From the NCBI RefSeq assembly GCF_004014805.1, contig NZ_ATDN01000023.1, positions 153,255 to 217,254 on the forward strand: a stretch of 64,000 nucleotides of DNA, read 5' to 3'. The translations under genes and the position numbers were made by a program. The DNA comes from Mycolicibacterium elephantis DSM 44368 (lineage in GTDB: Bacteria > Actinomycetota > Actinomycetes > Mycobacteriales > Mycobacteriaceae). A model generated the notes under the pieces. It had not been told where the DNA came from, searched no databases, and saw only the letters and a program-made list of their open reading frames with translations. Numbering within the stretch: position 1 is the first letter of the stretch; every line of letters starts with the position of its first letter. Below are positions 35,017 to 43,947 of the stretch, piece by piece.

Positions 35017-37212
35017 TCAGGCCGACGCCAGAACCTTGGCGGCGGCGTGCTCGGGCATCGGCTCATAGCGGGCGAAAGACCTGGTGAACGACCCGGCGCC
35101 GTGGGCCATCGAGCGCAGGTCGATCGCGTAGCGGGTCAACTCCACCTCGGGGATCTCGGCCTTGATCAGCGTGCGGTCCTCACCGACCTTCTCCGTGCCC
35201 AGCACGCGGCCGCGACGCCCCGCCAGGTCGCCCATCACGGTGCCCACCAGATCGTCGGGCACCAGCACCGAAACCTCGTCGACCGGTTCGAGCAGGTTCA
35301 CCTTGGTGGCCGCGGCGGCCTCACGCAGCGCCAGCGCGCCTGCCGTCTGGAACGCGAAGTCCGACGAGTCGACGCTGTGCGCCTTGCCGTCGAACAGGGT
35401 GACCCGGATGTCGACCACCGGATAGCCGGCGCCCACCCCCTTCTCCATCTGCGCCCGGATCCCCTTCTCCACGCTGGGAATGAACTGGCGCGGCACGGCG
35501 CCGCCGACCACCTTGTCGACGAACTCGAACCCCGAGCCCTCCGGCAGCGGCTCGACCTCGATGTCGCACACCGCGTACTGGCCGTGCCCGCCGGACTGCT
35601 TGACATGCCTGCCGTGCCCTTTTGCCTTGCCGCCGAACGTTTCTCGCAGCGGCACCCGCAGCTCGACGGTGTCGACGGCGACCCCGTAGCGGCGCTGCAG
35701 CCCGTCGAGCACCACGCCGGCATGGGCCTCGCCCATGGTCCACAACACGAGCTGGTGGGTTTCGCGGTTCTGCTCTATGCGCAGCGTGGGGTCCTCGGCG
35801 GCCAGCCGCTGCAACCCGACCGACAGCTTGTCCTCGTCGGTCTTGGCGCGCGGCTGCACCGCGATCGGCAGCAGCGGCTCGGGCATGACCCACGGCTTGA
35901 GCACCAGCGGGTCCGACTTGTCGGACAGCGTGTCGCCGGTCTCGGCGCGGCTCAACCGCCCGATCGCGCAGATGTCGCCCGCGATCACCTTGGGCGCCGG
36001 GCGCTGCTGCTTGCCCAGCGGGAACGACAGCGTGCCGATGCGTTCGTCCTCGTCGTGATCCTCGTGGCTGACGGCGGAGCCGTTGTGGTCCGGGTCGCCG
36101 AAGAACGAGGTGAAGTGGCCCGACACATGCACGGTCGCATCCGGGTTGATGGTGCCCGAGAACACCCGCACCAGGCTGACCCGGCCGACGTACGGGTCCG
36201 ACGTCGTCTTGACGACCTCGGCCAGCAGCGGCCCCTTCGGGTCACAGGTCAGGCCGTCGCGTGGCTTGCCCTGCGGCGTGAACACCTCGGGCAGTTTGTG
36301 TTCGGGTGGCGACGGGAAGGCGCTGGTGATGATCTCCAGCAGTTCGAGGGTGCCGACGCCGGTGGCGCTGCAGGCCGGAATCACCGGGAAGAAGGAGCCG
36401 CGCGCGACGGCCTTCTCCAGGTCGGCGATCAGCACCGACTGGTCGATCTGCTCGCCGCCGAGGTAGCGCTCCATCAGCGTCTCGTCCTCGGACTCCTCGA
36501 TGATTCCCTCGATCAGCGTGCCCCGCATCTCCTCGATCGCGTCGGCGTAGGAGGCGTCGGGCTCGTGGGTGCCGGTGCGCTTGCCGTCGGCGTACTCGTA
36601 GTGCGTCTGCGACAGCAACCCGATCAGGCCCGTGCACGGTGAATCTGATTGATTCCCGCCCAGCTTTCCCCGCCCGGCCGGCAGATACAGCGGCAGCACC
36701 TTGTCGCCGAACGCCTGCTGGGTAACGGCCAGCGCGGTGTCGTAGTCGGCGCGCGCGTGGTCGAGTTTGGTGATGACCACCGCGCGCGGCATGCCGACCT
36801 GGCTGCACTCCTGCCACAGCGCTTTGGTCGGCTCGTCGACCTGCTCGTTGGCCGCGATCACGAACAACGCGCAGTCCGCTGCGCGCAGGCCGGCGCGCAG
36901 TTCACCGACGAAGTCGGCGTAGCCGGGGGTGTCGATCAGGTTGACCTTGATTCCGTCGTGCTTCAGCGACGCCAGCGCGAGCCCGACCGAGCGCTGCTGG
37001 GAGATCTCGGCCTCGTCGAAGTCGCAGACCGTGGTGCCGTCCACGATGGACCCGGCTCGGTTGAGAACCCCGGCGGCGACGAGCAGGGCTTCGACGAGTG
37101 TGGTCTTGCCGCCACCCGATGGGCCCACCAGCACCACGTTTCGGATGGCGGCCGGACTGTCCGCGGTGGGGGCGGCTCCGGCACCACCGGAAGTTGTCGT
37201 TTTGTCAGCCAT
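35017..37212 (-). CDS. fusA2: Elongation factor G-like protein, FusA2 type
   Basis: A 731-residue translational GTPase of the second, divergent EF-G type found in mycobacteria (Rv0120c). The G1 loop is GPSGGGKTT where true EF-G has AHIDAGKTT. G3 is DTPGYADF. G4 is TKLD instead of NKxD. Domains II-V are all present, including the domain IV segment VKQSGGHGQYAVCDIEVEPLP and GGAVPRQFIPSVEKG. The altered G motifs suggest a specialised role in ribosome recycling or stress; the exact function in mycobacteria is not settled from sequence. AGGAGG precedes the ATG at 37212. Confidence 0.9.
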   Translation of the reverse strand: MADKTTTSGGAGAAPTADSPAAIRNVVLVGPSGGGKTTLVEALLVAAGVLNRAGSIVDGTTVCDFDEAEISQQRSVGLALASLKHDGIKVNLIDTPGYADFVGELRAGLRAADCALFVIAANEQVDEPTKALWQECSQVGMPRAVVITKLDHARADYDTALAVTQQAFGDKVLPLYLPAGRGKLGGNQSDSPCTGLIGLLSQTHYEYADGKRTGTHEPDASYADAIEEMRGTLIEGIIEESEDETLMERYLGGEQIDQSVLIADLEKAVARGSFFPVIPACSATGVGTLELLEIITSAFPSPPEHKLPEVFTPQGKPRDGLTCDPKGPLLAEVVKTTSDPYVGRVSLVRVFSGTINPDATVHVSGHFTSFFGDPDHNGSAVSHEDHDEDERIGTLSFPLGKQQRPAPKVIAGDICAIGRLSRAETGDTLSDKSDPLVLKPWVMPEPLLPIAVQPRAKTDEDKLSVGLQRLAAEDPTLRIEQNRETHQLVLWTMGEAHAGVVLDGLQRRYGVAVDTVELRVPLRETFGGKAKGHGRHVKQSGGHGQYAVCDIEVEPLPEGSGFEFVDKVVGGAVPRQFIPSVEKGIRAQMEKGVGAGYPVVDIRVTLFDGKAHSVDSSDFAFQTAGALALREAAAATKVNLLEPVDEVSVLVPDDLVGTVMGDLAGRRGRVLGTEKVGEDRTLIKAEIPEVELTRYAIDLRSMAHGAGSFTRSFARYEPMPEHAAAKVLASA

Positions 37213-37412
37213 GGCAGCGCCTCCTGACGGTGGTGTGTCCCCCACCATTCCCCCAACCGACGCCGAGCACAAGGGATTCGGCGACTTTTACGAAGGCAGG
37301 CGGCCACCGTTGTGCCGTCGAGAGGTTCAGCGCGTCGATTTCTTCACCAGGGTCGCGCTTCTGGCCCACGCGCAGCCCTCACGCAGAAACCGGCGCCCGA
37401 GAGCGGCCGCGC

Positions 37413-37823
37413 TCAGGCGTGCCAGGACGTCCACCGGTCGACGGCAACGGTCACCACCGGTCCGTCCAACGCAATCCGTTGGTACTGAGGGTATTTGGCG
37501 CGCAGCAGCGCGTAGCCGACGGCGCGGGCCTCGCCGCTGTGGTGCACCTCGGCCAGCCCGTCTGCGCGCACCCACCACAGCTGCGTCCAGTCGTCGTCGT
37601 AGTGGTCGACGAGCATGCTCACCCGGGGGTTGGCCTCGATGTTGGTCAGCCGCCGCAACCGCTGGGTCGACTTTCGCTTGGCGTCGACGGCGGTGTAGAC
37701 GACGCCGTTGTGCACGCCGAACACCACCGGCACCAGGTGCGGCGCGCCGTTCGCCCCGACGGTGGCCAGCATCGCCACCGGCGCTTGCGCGAACATGGCC
37801 GCAGCGTCCTCGAATTCGGCCAT
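37413..37823 (-). CDS. PPOX-class F420-dependent oxidoreductase-like protein
   Basis: A 136-residue split beta-barrel protein of the pyridoxamine-phosphate-oxidase superfamily (Rv0121c type, by neighbourhood with fusA2). Characteristic parts are VAMLATVGANGAPHLVPVVFG, DAKRKSTQRLRRLTNIEANP and VSMLVDHYDDDWTQLWWVRADG. Related mycobacterial proteins bind F420 or FMN, and the R/K-rich strand segment fits phosphate binding. The substrate is unknown. Start ATG at 37823. Confidence 0.87.
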   Translation of the reverse strand: MAEFEDAAAMFAQAPVAMLATVGANGAPHLVPVVFGVHNGVVYTAVDAKRKSTQRLRRLTNIEANPRVSMLVDHYDDDWTQLWWVRADGLAEVHHSGEARAVGYALLRAKYPQYQRIALDGPVVTVAVDRWTSWHA

Positions 37824-37857
37824 GGGTCCAGCCTATTCCGCATCGCGAAAACCAGCG

Positions 37858-38307
37858 TTAGGGCCGCCGCGGTGCGACGCTGATCGGCCTGCGCGTCTCC
37901 TTGGTGCGCGTCACCCCGAACTCGGGTTCCTTGGTGACCCGCGTCGGCGACGCCACCTCGGCCGTGCGCGCCGGCGGGGGCACGACGGGCTGGGCCGTCA
38001 CCTCCGCGGGCGGAGGGGGTGGTGCGGGCGGGGGCGGCGGCGCCGACGGTCTGGCGCTGGTCGCCACCGGCGTCGACGGGGCAGTGCGCGGCACCGACGT
38101 GGCGGTCGGACCCGGCTCGTGGACCACCGTGCCGGCCTCGTCGAACAGCAGCAACACCCCGGACACAACGATGGCCACCGACGCCGCGGCCACCGCGATC
38201 AGCGCCGCCCTCGCCTGCCTGCCTCGATACCACGGCGTCGGATCGGGTTCGAAGCGCCAGGTGCCCGGATCGAAGGCGTCGAACGACGCGGCCTCGCGCT
38301 CAGCCAT
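37858..38307 (-). CDS. Single-pass membrane protein with Pro-rich tail
   Basis: A 149-residue protein. The cytosolic head (MAEREAASFDAFDPGTWRFE) is followed by one membrane helix (ARAALIAVAAASVAIVVSGV), then an extracytoplasmic Pro/Ala/Thr-rich tail with long Pro runs and a basic end. It has the look of a wall-spanning anchor; no domain is recognised. It is transcribed toward the PPOX gene, 34 bases away, and is divergent from the ABC importer operon. Confidence 0.72.
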   Translation of the reverse strand: MAEREAASFDAFDPGTWRFEPDPTPWYRGRQARAALIAVAAASVAIVVSGVLLLFDEAGTVVHEPGPTATSVPRTAPSTPVATSARPSAPPPPPAPPPPPAEVTAQPVVPPPARTAEVASPTRVTKEPEFGVTRTKETRRPISVAPRRP

Positions 38308-38413
38308 CCACCGATGCTAACGCCGGTACCAGCACCGACGACGGCCGTCGCGCGGTATCCGAGACCGCGATAGGGTGCGAGCGCGCTCATCCGGATCGGA
38401 AGGTTGGCAAACG

Positions 38414-39538
38414 ATGAAATCACGCCTGGCGGCCGTCACCGCGGCCGCGCTCCTGCTCGTCGGCTCGGCGGCCTGTGCCCCGCCGGAGAAGGAGAGCGGA
38501 GGGGAACAGACGCAGTCCGGGGTCAAGGCCGGCGAGGCCACGTCCGCGCAGGATTTCGGCGGCATGGACGGGCTCATCGAGGCGGCCAAGAAGGAGGGTG
38601 AGCTCAATGTCATTGCGCTGCCGCCGGATTGGGCCAACTACGGCAACATCATCAAGACCTTCGAGGACAAGTACGGCATCAAGGTGAACTCCGCGCAACC
38701 CAACGCCTCCAGCCAGGAGGAGATCAACGCGGCCACCCAGCAGAAGGGCAAGTCCACCGCGCCTGACGTCTTCGATCTCGGCCAATCGGTCGCGCTGGCC
38801 AACACCTCGATGTTCGCGCCGTACCGGGTCGCCACCTTCGACGACATCCCGGCGGCCTTCAAGGACCGCGAGGGCACCTGGGTCAACGACTACGGCGGCT
38901 ACATGTCGATCGGCTACGACTCGGCCAAGGTGCCCGAGGTGACCAGCGTCGACGACCTGCTCAAGCCCGAGTTCCGCGGCAAGGTCGCGCTCAACGGTGA
39001 CCCCACCCAGGCGGGGGCGGCCTACTCCGGAGTGCTGATGGTGGCGCTGTCGCAGGGCGGTTCGGTCGACGACATCGCCCCGGGCGTCGAGTTCTTCCGC
39101 AAGCTGAACCAGGCGGGCAATTTCCTGCCGGTCGACCCGACGCCGGCCACCATCGAGTCGGGTCAGACGCCGGTGGTCATCGACTGGAACTACCTCAACG
39201 CCGCCCAAAGCCAGAAGCTGCCGTCCTGGCGGGTGTTCGTGCCGCCGGAGTACCCCGTGGCGGGCTACTACTACCAGGCGATCAACAAGGACGCCCCGCA
39301 TCCGGCCGCGGCCCGGCTCTGGCAGGAGTTCCTCTTCAGCGACGAGGGCCAGAACCTGTTCGCCGCGGGCGGTGTCCGGCCCGCGCGCGCCGACAACATG
39401 ATGACCGACGGCACCCTCGACCAGGCCGCCGCCGCGACCCTGCCCGTCATCGACGGACCGGTCACGGTGCCGAGCCCGGACCAGACCGAGAAGGCCACCG
39501 CGTATCTGGCCGAGCACTGGGCCGGCGCGGTCGGCTGA
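38414..39538 (+). CDS. ABC importer substrate-binding lipoprotein
   Basis: A 374-residue extracellular solute-binding protein with a lipoprotein signal (MKSRLAAVTAAALLLVGSAAC). The mature protein has the PotD/FbpA-type fold: GLIEAAKKEGELNVIALPPDW, FEDKYGIKVN, APDVFDLGQS, VPEVTSVDDLLKPEFRGKVA, and AGYYYQAINKDAPHP. This family binds spermidine/putrescine, iron or phosphonates. The Tyr cluster of iron binders is not convincing, so a small organic ligand is more likely. It is the first gene of the importer operon. Confidence 0.88.
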   Translation: MKSRLAAVTAAALLLVGSAACAPPEKESGGEQTQSGVKAGEATSAQDFGGMDGLIEAAKKEGELNVIALPPDWANYGNIIKTFEDKYGIKVNSAQPNASSQEEINAATQQKGKSTAPDVFDLGQSVALANTSMFAPYRVATFDDIPAAFKDREGTWVNDYGGYMSIGYDSAKVPEVTSVDDLLKPEFRGKVALNGDPTQAGAAYSGVLMVALSQGGSVDDIAPGVEFFRKLNQAGNFLPVDPTPATIESGQTPVVIDWNYLNAAQSQKLPSWRVFVPPEYPVAGYYYQAINKDAPHPAAARLWQEFLFSDEGQNLFAAGGVRPARADNMMTDGTLDQAAAATLPVIDGPVTVPSPDQTEKATAYLAEHWAGAVG

Positions 39539-39547
39539 CCGAGGCTC

Positions 39548-40408
39548 ATGCCGGGACCAGCACTGAACCGGCGGCTGCGCGAAGCGCTGCCGTTGCTGCC
39601 GTTTCTGGCGATCGTGGTGACCTTTCTTCTCATCCCTACCGTGACGGTGATCGTCAACGCGTTCTTCGACGACGGCGCGTTTTCGCTGGGTCAGATCCAG
39701 GCGCTGTTCTCGGGCGCCGCGCTGGCGGCACTGTCCAAGAGCCTGGTGCTGTCGGGGAGCACGGCGGTCATCGGCGCGGTGTTCGGTACGGTGCTGGCCT
39801 GGTTGATCGTCAGCAGCCCACCCACGTCGATGGTGCGCCGCGGCGTGCTCTCGTTGTGCAGTGTGCTGGCTCAGTTCGGCGGTGTGGCACTGGCTTTCGC
39901 GTTTCTGGCGACGGTGGGGCTCAACGGCGTGCTGACGCTGTGGCTGCAGCAGGCGTTCGGCTGGAACCTGGCCGGGTCCGGCTGGCTGTACAGCCTGACC
40001 GGACTGATCCTGGTCTACTCCTACTTCCAGATCCCGCTGATGGTGCTGGTTTTCCTGCCCGCGCTCGACGGACTGAGGGTGCAGTGGCGGGAAGCGGCGG
40101 TCAGCCTCGGCGCATCGCGATGGCAGTACCTGCGGTCGGTCGCGGTGCCGCTGCTGACGCCGGCGTTTCTCGGGTCGGCGTTGTTGTTGTTCGCCAACGC
40201 TTTTGCCGCATACGCGACGGCGGCCGCGCTGGTGAGCCAGGGCAGCCCGATCGTACCGCTGCTGATCCGGGCGGCGCTGACCAGCGAGGTGGTGCTCGGC
40301 CAGTCCGGGTTCGCCTACGCGCTGGCCCTGGAGATGGTCGTGGTCGTGGCGGTCGTGATGGTCGCGTACAACATGCTGGTGCGACGCAGCGCGCGGTGGC
40401 TGCGATGA
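39548..40408 (+). CDS. ABC importer permease (PotB-like)
   Basis: A 286-residue inner-membrane permease with about six helices. The EAA loop that docks the ATPase is REAAVSLGASRWQYLRSVAVPLLTPAFLG. Transport partner genes flank it: the binding protein 9 bases upstream and a second permease overlapping its stop (ATGA). It would form a heterodimeric channel with that protein. Confidence 0.9.
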   Translation: MPGPALNRRLREALPLLPFLAIVVTFLLIPTVTVIVNAFFDDGAFSLGQIQALFSGAALAALSKSLVLSGSTAVIGAVFGTVLAWLIVSSPPTSMVRRGVLSLCSVLAQFGGVALAFAFLATVGLNGVLTLWLQQAFGWNLAGSGWLYSLTGLILVYSYFQIPLMVLVFLPALDGLRVQWREAAVSLGASRWQYLRSVAVPLLTPAFLGSALLLFANAFAAYATAAALVSQGSPIVPLLIRAALTSEVVLGQSGFAYALALEMVVVVAVVMVAYNMLVRRSARWLR

Positions 40409-41196
40409 GCCGGACGAGGCTGGGCCGCAAGCTGATTCGGGCGATGCTGTGGCTGCTGTTCGGGGCGTTCTTCCTGTTCCCGCTGTACGCGATGGCCGAC
40501 TTCTCCACCCGCGACCTCCTCGCGGGCGGGCGCACCCTGCGCGCGTGGGCCAACCTGGTCACCGACGACGCGCTGTACTCGGCGATCGTGATCTCCCTGC
40601 TGCTCGCGGTGTTCACCGTCGTGGCGATGCTGGTGCTGCTGGTGCCGACGATGATCTGGGTGCGGCTCCGCGCGCCGTGGGCGAAGGGCCTGGTCGAGTT
40701 CCTGTGCCTGTTGCCGTTGACCATCCCGGCGCTGGTGATCGTCGTGGGCCTGCACAACGTGTACCTGTGGGTGACCTACTTCCTCGGTGAGTCCGCGCTG
40801 ACGTTGACGTTCGTCTACGTCGTGTTGGTGCTGCCGTTCGCCTACCGCGCGCTGGACACGGCGCTGTCGGCGATCGACCTGCAGACGCTCGCCGAGGCGG
40901 CGCGGTCGCTCGGCGCCGGCTGGACCACCACGATCCTTCGCGTCGTGGTGCCCAACATCTGGTCGGGGATCCTGTCCGCGGCGTTCATCTCGATCGCGGT
41001 GGTGCTGGGCGAGTACACGATCGCGTCGCTGTCGGGCTATGAGACGTTACCGGTGGCTATCGTGGCGATCGGCAAGAACGACGGCCCGACCTCGGTGGCC
41101 GCGTCACTGGCCGTGCTGGCGTTGGGTTTCGTTCTGCTGCTGGCGCTTTCGCTGTTGACCCGCGGGCGGCGGCGCGTCGAGGGAGTGCTGCCGTGA
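40405..41196 (+). CDS. ABC importer permease (PotC-like)
   Basis: A 263-residue permease with six helices and the EAA loop AEAARSLGAGWTTTILRVVVPNIWSGI. The start ATG at 40405 is set by the 4-base overlap with the first permease; its own stop overlaps the ATPase start (GTGA). The tight coupling supports one heterodimeric importer. Confidence 0.9.
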   Translation: MSRTRLGRKLIRAMLWLLFGAFFLFPLYAMADFSTRDLLAGGRTLRAWANLVTDDALYSAIVISLLLAVFTVVAMLVLLVPTMIWVRLRAPWAKGLVEFLCLLPLTIPALVIVVGLHNVYLWVTYFLGESALTLTFVYVVLVLPFAYRALDTALSAIDLQTLAEAARSLGAGWTTTILRVVVPNIWSGILSAAFISIAVVLGEYTIASLSGYETLPVAIVAIGKNDGPTSVAASLAVLALGFVLLLALSLLTRGRRRVEGVLP

Positions 41197-42227
41197 GCGT
41201 CTCAGTCGACTTCAACGACGTCACCCGCAGCTACGGTGCCGTCAATGCGCTCGACGGTTTCACGCTGCACGTCGAGCCCGGGGAACTCGTCGCCCTGCTG
41301 GGGCCGTCGGGCTGCGGGAAGACCACCGCGCTGCGCATCCTGGCCGGCCTCGACGACGCCACGTCGGGCACGGTGGCCGTCGACGGTCGCGACGTCAGCA
41401 ACGTTCCCGCGAACAAACGCGACATGGGCATGGTGTTTCAGGCCTACAGCCTGTTCCCGCATCTGACCGTGCTCGACAATGTGGCGTTCGGGCTCAAGAT
41501 GCGTGGAAAGTCCAAGAGCCGGCGGCTTTCTCGTGCGGCCGACATGCTGGACATGGTCGGGCTGGCCGAGCACCGCGACAAGTTCACCAGCGAACTGTCG
41601 GGCGGCCAGCAACAGCGCGTCGCGCTGGCCCGCGCGCTGGCGATCGCGCCCCGCGTGCTGTTGCTCGACGAACCGCTCTCCGCGCTGGACGCCAAGGTGC
41701 GCGCCGCACTGCGCGACGAGATCCGGCGGGTGCAACTCGAGGTCGGCACCACCACGGTGTTCGTCACCCACGACCAGGAGGAGGCGCTGGCCGTCGCCGA
41801 CCGGGTCGGCGTGATGAGCCAGGGCAGGCTCGAACAACTGGCGCCGCCTGCCGACGTGTACGCCAACCCGGCGACCCCGTTCGTCGCCGAGTTCGTCGGG
41901 CTCACCAACAAGATCCCCGCGCGGGTGTCGGGCGGGCGGGCGCAGGTGCTGGGCGCGTCGGTGCCGACGTTGCCCGGTTCGGTGGCCTCGGGCGGCGGGC
42001 TGGCGATGGTGCGTCCCGAGTCGATCGTCGTCACCGCCGATCCCGCGGGCACGGCCACCGTCACCTCGGTGGCCTTCCTCGGGCCGATCTCCCGGGTGTA
42101 CCTCACGATGCCCGACGGCAACGTGATCAGCGCGCAGATGGCCAGTGCGACGGCGCGGGCGTTGACGCCCGGCGACACGGTGACCGTCGGCGTCGAATCG
42201 GGCGGCGTGCTGGTGGTGCCCGCATGA
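41193..42227 (+). CDS. ABC importer ATP-binding protein (PotA-like)
   Basis: A 344-residue ATPase. Walker A GPSGCGKTT, Q loop in MVFQAYSLFPHLTVLDNVAFGL, signature LSGGQQQRVALARAL, Walker B LLLDEPLSALD and switch His in VTHDQEEAL. The C-terminal 100 residues form the TOBE regulatory domain (VSGGRAQVLGASVP, GGLAMVRPESIVV). It completes the four-gene importer. It starts at GTG 41193. Confidence 0.93.
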   Translation: MSVSVDFNDVTRSYGAVNALDGFTLHVEPGELVALLGPSGCGKTTALRILAGLDDATSGTVAVDGRDVSNVPANKRDMGMVFQAYSLFPHLTVLDNVAFGLKMRGKSKSRRLSRAADMLDMVGLAEHRDKFTSELSGGQQQRVALARALAIAPRVLLLDEPLSALDAKVRAALRDEIRRVQLEVGTTTVFVTHDQEEALAVADRVGVMSQGRLEQLAPPADVYANPATPFVAEFVGLTNKIPARVSGGRAQVLGASVPTLPGSVASGGGLAMVRPESIVVTADPAGTATVTSVAFLGPISRVYLTMPDGNVISAQMASATARALTPGDTVTVGVESGGVLVVPA

Positions 42228-42300
42228 GCTCCACCCGCGGCTGATCAGCGCCGAAACGCTTGCGGGCCTGCAAGAAATGCGGGTATCACGGTGCTATGAG

Positions 42301-42813
42301 TCAGGTCGTCCGTGGCCACATCAACGCCAGAAACCTGGACTCGTCCTCGGGTTCACCGGCCGCCGAGGCGAACGCCGCCATCGCGGCGCCGACCGCGCTG
42401 CGCTCAGCCGGTGACATCGTGCGAAGCACCCGTTCGATCTCGCCGCGCCGCCGCTTCGTCAGCTTGTCGACCAGCCGCTTCCCGGCCGGGGTCAGCGTCA
42501 ACGTGATGTTGCGCCGGTCGACGGCCGATTCCCGCCGGTCAAGCAGGCCCGCCTGGATGAGCCGGTCACAGGTCCGGCTGGCGTTCGACGGGTTGACCGC
42601 CAGCCCGGCGGCCACCGCCGCGAGGTTCAACGGGCCGCGGGTGTGCACCATCACGAGCACCCGCAGCTGCGGCACGGTGACGACTTCCTCGACACCGGCA
42701 AGCGACGCCGCGACGATGCCGACCATCGCCCGAGACGCCCGCAGCACGTCGTCGACCTGGCCGACCAACGCATCCTCGCCGCTGTCCGTCGGGGCGGTGG
42801 GCACTGAAGTCAT
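42301..42813 (-). CDS. MarR family transcriptional regulator
   Basis: A 170-residue winged-helix protein: a dimerisation helix (DVLRASRAMVGIVAASLAGV), recognition region LAAVAAGLAVNPSNASRTCDRLIQAGLLDRRESAVDRRNITLTLTP read in pieces, and a C-terminal dimer helix. The fragment DRRNITLTLTPAG is the usual wing. The start is ATG 42813. It converges on the ABC importer operon rather than diverging from it, so it need not control it. Confidence 0.88.
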   Translation of the reverse strand: MTSVPTAPTDSGEDALVGQVDDVLRASRAMVGIVAASLAGVEEVVTVPQLRVLVMVHTRGPLNLAAVAAGLAVNPSNASRTCDRLIQAGLLDRRESAVDRRNITLTLTPAGKRLVDKLTKRRRGEIERVLRTMSPAERSAVGAAMAAFASAAGEPEDESRFLALMWPRTT

Positions 42814-42906
42814 ACCGAGAATCCTGCCGACAAGGGTTGCGCCGCGGCAACTGGAGACGGGCACAGGCAGGCGATTTCTCAGCCGTGCTGTGCGGCGGAT
42901 GCGACG

Positions 42907-43362
42907 ATGCTGATCATGAAGGGTCGATCGGTCACCGCGGCGGGGGCAGCCGTCCTGGTGCTGGCGCTCGGGGCGTGCGCCGAACCCGCGCCGCCCACCG
43001 GTACGCCGACCACGACCAGCTCGGCCGACAGCAGCCAGCCGCTGGGCGCGTCCACCAGCGGGCAGGCTCCCGCGCCGGTGCTGACCGTCGACGAGGTGCT
43101 GCGCGCCCTCAACCGTGCCGGGCTGCCCGCCCCGAATCCGGTGGACACCACCGCCCAGGAGTGTGGTGCCGCGCAGTGCGAACAGTCCGTCGTCACCGAC
43201 ACGTTGCGGGTCAAGTCCTTCGCCTCCCCTGCGCAGGCAGCCCAGTACGCCGTGCCACGGCGGATCAAACACGTTGGGACGGTGACGGTTTCGTTTCCGC
43301 CACACCTGCCGCCGGCCGAGCAGCAGAGGTACTGGTCGGTGATCAGCGCGCTGGTGCGCTGA
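42907..43362 (+). CDS. Lipoprotein of unknown function
   Basis: A 151-residue protein with a lipoprotein signal (KGRSVTAAGAAVLVLALGAC; lipobox LGAC). A Thr/Ser-rich linker precedes a domain of about 95 residues containing ECGAAQCEQSVVTDTLRVKSF; its two Cys probably form a disulfide. An in-frame ATG at 42916 gives an equally good signal peptide and may be the true start. The stop lies two bases from that of the convergent phosphoribosyltransferase. Confidence 0.75.
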   Translation: MLIMKGRSVTAAGAAVLVLALGACAEPAPPTGTPTTTSSADSSQPLGASTSGQAPAPVLTVDEVLRALNRAGLPAPNPVDTTAQECGAAQCEQSVVTDTLRVKSFASPAQAAQYAVPRRIKHVGTVTVSFPPHLPPAEQQRYWSVISALVR

Positions 43363-43363
43363 G

Positions 43364-43933
43364 CTATACGTCCTTGACCGGTTCGATGCCCAGGTCGCGG
43401 TAGGTGACCAGCGCGACGAACGGCACCCCGCGCTTGGCGAACCGGGCGGACGCGATGTCGCCGCGGTCCACCATCGGGATGACGCCGGCGACGACGGCCC
43501 CCGCGGCGGTCACCCGGTCGAAGGCGATCTCGGTGGAGCCGCCGGTGCTGATCACGTCGTCGACCAGCAGCACCCGGGTGCCCGGTTGCAGGCGGGTCCC
43601 TTCGATCCACTGCTCGCGGCCGCGTTTCTTCTGTTCCTTGCGCACCGAGAACCACGCCTTACCGGTCACCATCGCCACACCGTGCGCCAGCGGGTCGGCG
43701 CCCATCGTCAGCCCGCCCACCGCGTCGAACTCGATGCCGTGGCCGGCGGCCAGGTCGGCGACCGCGCGGCTGACGATCGTCAACCGTTCGCCGGTGTCCA
43801 CCGCGTACTTGCCGTCGATGTAGTCGTGGCTGAGCTGGCCGCTGGCCAGCCGGAACGGCTCGGCGCGATGCTCGTAGCCGCGGGTGCGGATCAGGTCGAA
43901 CGCCGCTTGCCAGGTGTCTGGACGCGAGGACAT
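43364..43933 (-). CDS. Orotate phosphoribosyltransferase-like protein
   Basis: A 189-residue type I phosphoribosyltransferase. The PRPP-binding motif is RVLLVDDVISTGGST. Other PyrE-like elements are FRLASGQLSHDYIDGKYA, DAVGGLTMGADPLAHGVAM and the flexible-loop Lys/Arg cluster VRKEQKKRGREQW. It most resembles orotate phosphoribosyltransferase, the UMP-pathway step joining orotate to PRPP. The genome may encode a second PyrE, so the exact base substrate is left open. Confidence 0.8.
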   Translation of the reverse strand: MSSRPDTWQAAFDLIRTRGYEHRAEPFRLASGQLSHDYIDGKYAVDTGERLTIVSRAVADLAAGHGIEFDAVGGLTMGADPLAHGVAMVTGKAWFSVRKEQKKRGREQWIEGTRLQPGTRVLLVDDVISTGGSTEIAFDRVTAAGAVVAGVIPMVDRGDIASARFAKRGVPFVALVTYRDLGIEPVKDV

Positions 43934-43947
43934 GTGGTGATGGTATT

